From positions 682,001 through 746,000 of the forward strand of contig NZ_CP133268.1 in NCBI RefSeq assembly GCF_030915385.1: 64,000 nt of DNA, given 5' to 3'. Positions within the stretch are counted from its first letter, which is position 1, and each line of letters starts with the position of its first letter. The position numbers and the translations under genes were made by a program. Under the pieces are notes generated by a model. That model ran no database searches. It was not told where the DNA came from and worked only from the letters and a program-made list of their open reading frames with translations. This DNA is from Neobacillus sp. PS3-12 (GTDB lineage Bacteria; Bacillota; Bacilli; Bacillales; Cytobacillaceae). Below are positions 61,315 through 64,000 of the stretch, piece after piece.

Positions 61315-62089
61315 ACATCTTTTCAATCCAGCCAAAATGAAACTTAGCTGATTTTCTGCGCAAAACCTGAAATCCAAATCTTTCAAAGCGGTTGCTTCTA
61401 TAGTGGTCCTTCATTACAACTCGCTGACGTGTAACCCGAAAGGCTTCATTAACCGTCTTCTTATGGAGATCATCATATAGGGCAAACCGTCCCAACGCCT
61501 TGATACCATCCGATTCAAGAACACTTTCCTCAAACATAGGATCAAAATAGACACAATCAAAGGAATCATTTGGAAGACTTTGCAGTACATGTAAAGCATT
61601 TTCATTAACGACATGAATTCGTTTCATTGCTGCATTCATGATAGAAAGCCCAGAATCCCATTTACATAATCCCGTTTTTATCAAAAAAGCTAAAAATGGC
61701 TGTCCTTCCACCCCGACTACCTTGCCTGTTTCACCTACTATGTAGCTTGCTACTATCGAATCGGAAGCCAAGCCAAGTGTGCAATCGAGGAAGCTCATTC
61801 CTTCAGATAAACGGATGGCATCTGCAAATGGGTCGTGCTCTTGTTTCATTAATCTTTTGATTCGGAACATGGCAGAATTGGGATGAAAAAAGAATGGATC
61901 CCTTTCCCCTTTTGCAAAAAGTTCATGGCGCTCCTTACCGACAACGATACAATCACTGTCCCTTTCCTTTTGTAGGGATTGAATGGATCTTTTGTTACGA
62001 GGAAGATATTCTACACCTAAAATAGCAGCGGTTTCCGTCGCTTTTTCAATCATATATTCATTTGTTCGACCTGCTGTAGTTACAAACAT
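61313..62089 (-). CDS. Class I SAM-dependent methyltransferase (RsmJ-like, YpiP)
   Basis: 258 residues. SAM motif I is LDCTLGLASDSIVA, motif II VVGVEGQPFLA and the catalytic-side motif VYFDPMF. This SPDP-less, D-P-M-F type matches RsmJ/YpiP, a 16S rRNA guanine methyltransferase family. The ribosome site is weak. Neighbours ypjP and brxA are the Bacillus order. Confidence 0.78.
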   Translation of the reverse strand: MFVTTAGRTNEYMIEKATETAAILGVEYLPRNKRSIQSLQKERDSDCIVVGKERHELFAKGERDPFFFHPNSAMFRIKRLMKQEHDPFADAIRLSEGMSFLDCTLGLASDSIVASYIVGETGKVVGVEGQPFLAFLIKTGLCKWDSGLSIMNAAMKRIHVVNENALHVLQSLPNDSFDCVYFDPMFEESVLESDGIKALGRFALYDDLHKKTVNEAFRVTRQRVVMKDHYRSNRFERFGFQVLRRKSAKFHFGWIEKM

Positions 62090-62148
62090 AAACCCAACTC
62101 ATTTTTCAGTTTAATATATAAGAAAAGGACGTCTATAGACATCCTTTG

Positions 62149-62583
62149 TTAACAATATTTCTCAAATGCAGTCGTTAAATTATTCATGACATCTTCCATT
62201 GATGCGCCTTCGATATCATGGCGTGGAATAAAATGCACCACTTTATTACCATTTAATAAAGCAACAGATGGGGAAGATGGTTCGATTCCTCCAAAATACT
62301 CACGCATTTTTGTTGTCGCTTCCTTATCTTGGCCCGCAAAAACAGTCACAAGATGGTCCGGTTTTTTATCGCTATTTATTACTGATTGGGTAACTGCCGG
62401 GCGAGCAAGACCTGCTGCGCAGCCACAGACAGAGTTAACTACCACAAGCGTGGTTCCAGATGCGCTTTCCATATACTCTTCCACCGCTTCATCAGTAGTA
62501 AGCTCTTGAAAACCTGCATTCGTTAGCTCATCACGCATTGGCTTAATCATTTGTCTCATATATTCTTCATATGCATTAGTCAT
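62149..62583 (-). CDS. brxA: Bacilliredoxin BrxA (YphP)
   Basis: 144 residues, thioredoxin-like fold with a CGC active site (Cys53, Cys55 in VNSVCGCAAGLARPA). It removes bacillithiol from S-bacillithiolated proteins. MTNAYEEYMRQMIKPMRDEL and the C-terminal FIPRHDIEG are diagnostic for the YphP branch. CGGAGG precedes the ATG. Confidence 0.95.
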   Translation of the reverse strand: MTNAYEEYMRQMIKPMRDELTNAGFQELTTDEAVEEYMESASGTTLVVVNSVCGCAAGLARPAVTQSVINSDKKPDHLVTVFAGQDKEATTKMREYFGGIEPSSPSVALLNGNKVVHFIPRHDIEGASMEDVMNNLTTAFEKYC

Positions 62584-62674
62584 ATTCTATCAATCCTCCG
62601 AATCTTTGTTAGCAATGTTAGCATACTATATTTATTTCTAAGAATGCAATCATCATTAACTCTTCATACTCAGC

Positions 62675-63805
62675 CTAGCTTTTTCTGGCATCTGTCATTT
62701 GTTTCCAAACTGACCCTTTTGCCTCTACACCGCCCTCAATACGCTCAATTGCCATCTTCACTTGCATACTTACCTCAAATTCAGGATCATCTTCAGCATC
62801 CTTCAGGGCAGGTAATGCCTTCTTATCACCAACCTCATATAAAAACATCGCTGCCCGCCAACGAACTAGTTTGCTATCATCTTTAAGTGCTTTAATCATT
62901 TCTTCAGAAGCTGCCACAAAGCCTAAATCAGAAAGACAGTCCCCCGCTGTTCTGCGGACTGTGACGGATTTATCTTTTAGAGCTTGATAAAGTAAAGGGA
63001 GCACCGCTTGGTCATTTAACATTCCAAGGTAGGCAGTTGCTAATCTGCGGATCGAAACTTTTTCATCCTGCAGTGCTTTTTCAAGGAGTGGGAGATCGGC
63101 GAGTGTTGGATCATCCATTTGCTCCAGGAGCCTGTAACGAATTTGCCAATCTGGCTGATTGAAATCCTCAAGTGTTATCTTTTTATGCCGTCGTGTTTCC
63201 TTTTGAACCATTGAAGACTCATCATTTTGTGCTTTTTTGACCAAATCCTCCAACCGTTCTTGCGGATAGGCCGCAATTAGTTCTTCAACAACTTCTTGGC
63301 CTATTTGCTCAAATTCCCCATAGCGAACACCTTGATCCAGCCATTTACGTAATAAAATATAATTATCCTGAGGAAGCTGTGCTTGCTCCCTTGCTTTCAG
63401 GAAATAATCCGGCATCCCGAACCTTTTTTCGGCTGTTCCATCTGTCAGTTTAACTTGAAGGGGGATGTCTTTAAACATCTGTACCTCAACCCTTACTTCT
63501 CCGAAATGGTCAGTTGCATCGTCATTTGTAGGTTTTGTTTCAACGGGTTTTTCACCAAAAGCCTGCCTTACCTTTGGCAGAAGCATTTTCCAATCATATT
63601 TTGCGTTTCGTTCGATTGCCAAAAAATCAGCAACGTGGTAAACACCTTTAATACCCTCGATTTGTAAAATGGACCTAATAACAGCAGGAGCCCCTTCTGA
63701 TGTTTCTAGTTTATAATTATGACTTGCCCCCATTGGAAGCTCTTCATCTAAATTAATTTTCATTGTATTGGGACTTGGAGTCGGTTCTATTGATTTAATA
63801 TTCAA
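62675..63805 (-). CDS. cvfC: Conserved virulence factor C-like HEAT-repeat protein
   Basis: 376 residues. An Nfu-type N-terminal domain (MGASHNYKLETSEGAPAVIRSIL, GVYHVADFLAIERNAKYDW) is followed by several HEAT repeats (SIRRLATAYLGMLNDQAVLPLLYQALKDKS, VRRTAGDCLSDLG). This is the architecture of S. aureus CvfC. TTG 63805 is favoured by AAAGGTGA upstream; GTG 63814 would overlap that site. Confidence 0.85.
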   Translation of the reverse strand: MNIKSIEPTPSPNTMKINLDEELPMGASHNYKLETSEGAPAVIRSILQIEGIKGVYHVADFLAIERNAKYDWKMLLPKVRQAFGEKPVETKPTNDDATDHFGEVRVEVQMFKDIPLQVKLTDGTAEKRFGMPDYFLKAREQAQLPQDNYILLRKWLDQGVRYGEFEQIGQEVVEELIAAYPQERLEDLVKKAQNDESSMVQKETRRHKKITLEDFNQPDWQIRYRLLEQMDDPTLADLPLLEKALQDEKVSIRRLATAYLGMLNDQAVLPLLYQALKDKSVTVRRTAGDCLSDLGFVAASEEMIKALKDDSKLVRWRAAMFLYEVGDKKALPALKDAEDDPEFEVSMQVKMAIERIEGGVEAKGSVWKQMTDARKS

Positions 63806-63885
63806 TCCAATCACCTTTTTTCATTTAATCTTTTATAAGTTTATCACATTGTTTATATTCTTACATTTCCTAGCTACAGTAAAAA

Positions 63886-63911
63886 AAGAGTGTATCCAAA
63901 AATACACTCTT
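63886..63911 (-). terminator. Terminator of the ABC-F gene
   Basis: AAGAGTGTAT / ATACACTCTT stem and T7 on the minus strand, overlapping the stop codon. Confidence 0.85.
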
Positions 63912-64000
63912 AGTCCTCAGCGATATCTGCAAGATATGACCAGCGTTCGATTAGTTCCTCCAGCTTTTCATTCAGTTCTGCTTCTTGTTTCATCAGTTCT
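63910..64000 (-). CDS. ABC-F type ATPase, C-terminal end (partial)
   Basis: The last 30 codons of a minus-strand gene continue past the window. The tail ELMKQEAELNEKLEELIERWSYLADIAED is a coiled coil ending with the W-x-x-L pattern common to ABC-F (Uup/YfmR) C-terminal extensions, which bind DNA or the ribosome. The ATPase domains lie outside the window, so this is a weak assignment. Confidence 0.5.
   Translation of the reverse strand, partial: ELMKQEAELNEKLEELIERWSYLADIAED

Noticed and set aside
1..64000. Insertion sequences, prophage, CRISPR arrays
   Set aside because: No transposase or integrase frame, no phage structural genes and no regularly spaced repeats were seen on either strand.

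Overview
The window comes from a low-GC, endospore-forming Firmicute of the family Bacillaceae (Bacillus/Neobacillus-like). The evidence is Bacillus-type gene content and order (ctpA-yodJ-deoD, yozD-yodN-yozE-yokU-kamA-yodTSRQ, thyA-folA, ypjP, brxA), spore genes (GerP-like proteins, Spo0M, a sigma-K-like and a sigma-G-like promoter), strong GGAGG ribosome sites and frequent TTG/GTG starts. There is no IS element, prophage or CRISPR array. It reads as ordinary chromosome with one clear accessory block.

Layout. 1-3.2 kb: MFS transporter tail, then fructose uptake (fruK-fruA) with a catabolite-controlled promoter and a 39-codon scar where fruR should be. 3.4-3.9 kb: four tRNA genes whose anticodons all begin with C. 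4-7.6 kb: small genes and the divergent Ku/LigD end-joining pair. 7.6-13.5 kb: dapF, an EAL-HDOD protein, membrane proteins, an amidohydrolase, and a GNAT gene preceded by a long leader with a tRNA-like fold. 13.5-16.4 kb: an SDR gene and a GerP/Hsp20 spore cluster. 16.4-26 kb: secreted proteins, ctpA, yodJ, deoD, an ECF-sigma operon (small Ser/His/Lys-rich protein, protein kinase, Spo0M), yozD, yodN, yozE. 26-35.7 kb: the lysine 2,3-aminomutase (kam) locus, with a sigma-54 promoter, its activator and a kamA split by an in-frame stop. 35.8-44 kb: LD-carboxypeptidase, FAD enzyme, msrA/msrB, rsmF, ypmS, Sco, DegV. 44.2-47.2 kb: a sipW-tasA biofilm-fibre locus with a TapA-like protein and a TasA-like LPNTA wall-anchor candidate. 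47.5-50 kb: tatA, tatC, folA, thyA. 50-60.5 kb: a tellurite-type stress island (three TerD, TerC, TelA/YceH, YceG, plus an HAD/StiP/PRTase/citrate-lyase-like module) under a perfect ECF promoter, lying between thyA and ypjP. 60.6-64 kb: ypjP, a methyltransferase, brxA, cvfC and the end of an ABC-F ATPase.

How the genes work together. The kam locus should convert lysine to beta-lysine and degrade or acetylate it during sporulation. The Ter island and the Spo0M operon share an ECF (sigma-W-like) promoter architecture, so both look like envelope-stress outputs. SipW should process TasA-like fibre proteins, and the LPNTA protein could tie fibres to the wall.

Caveat on quality. Six genes (ku, the SDR, the GerPC-like gene, ypmS, the TapA-like gene, telA) are broken by small indels, nearly all in homopolymers. 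This pattern suggests sequencing error more than real decay, and each is annotated at its full homologous span. The kamA stop and the fruR scar are different in kind and look real from the sequence.
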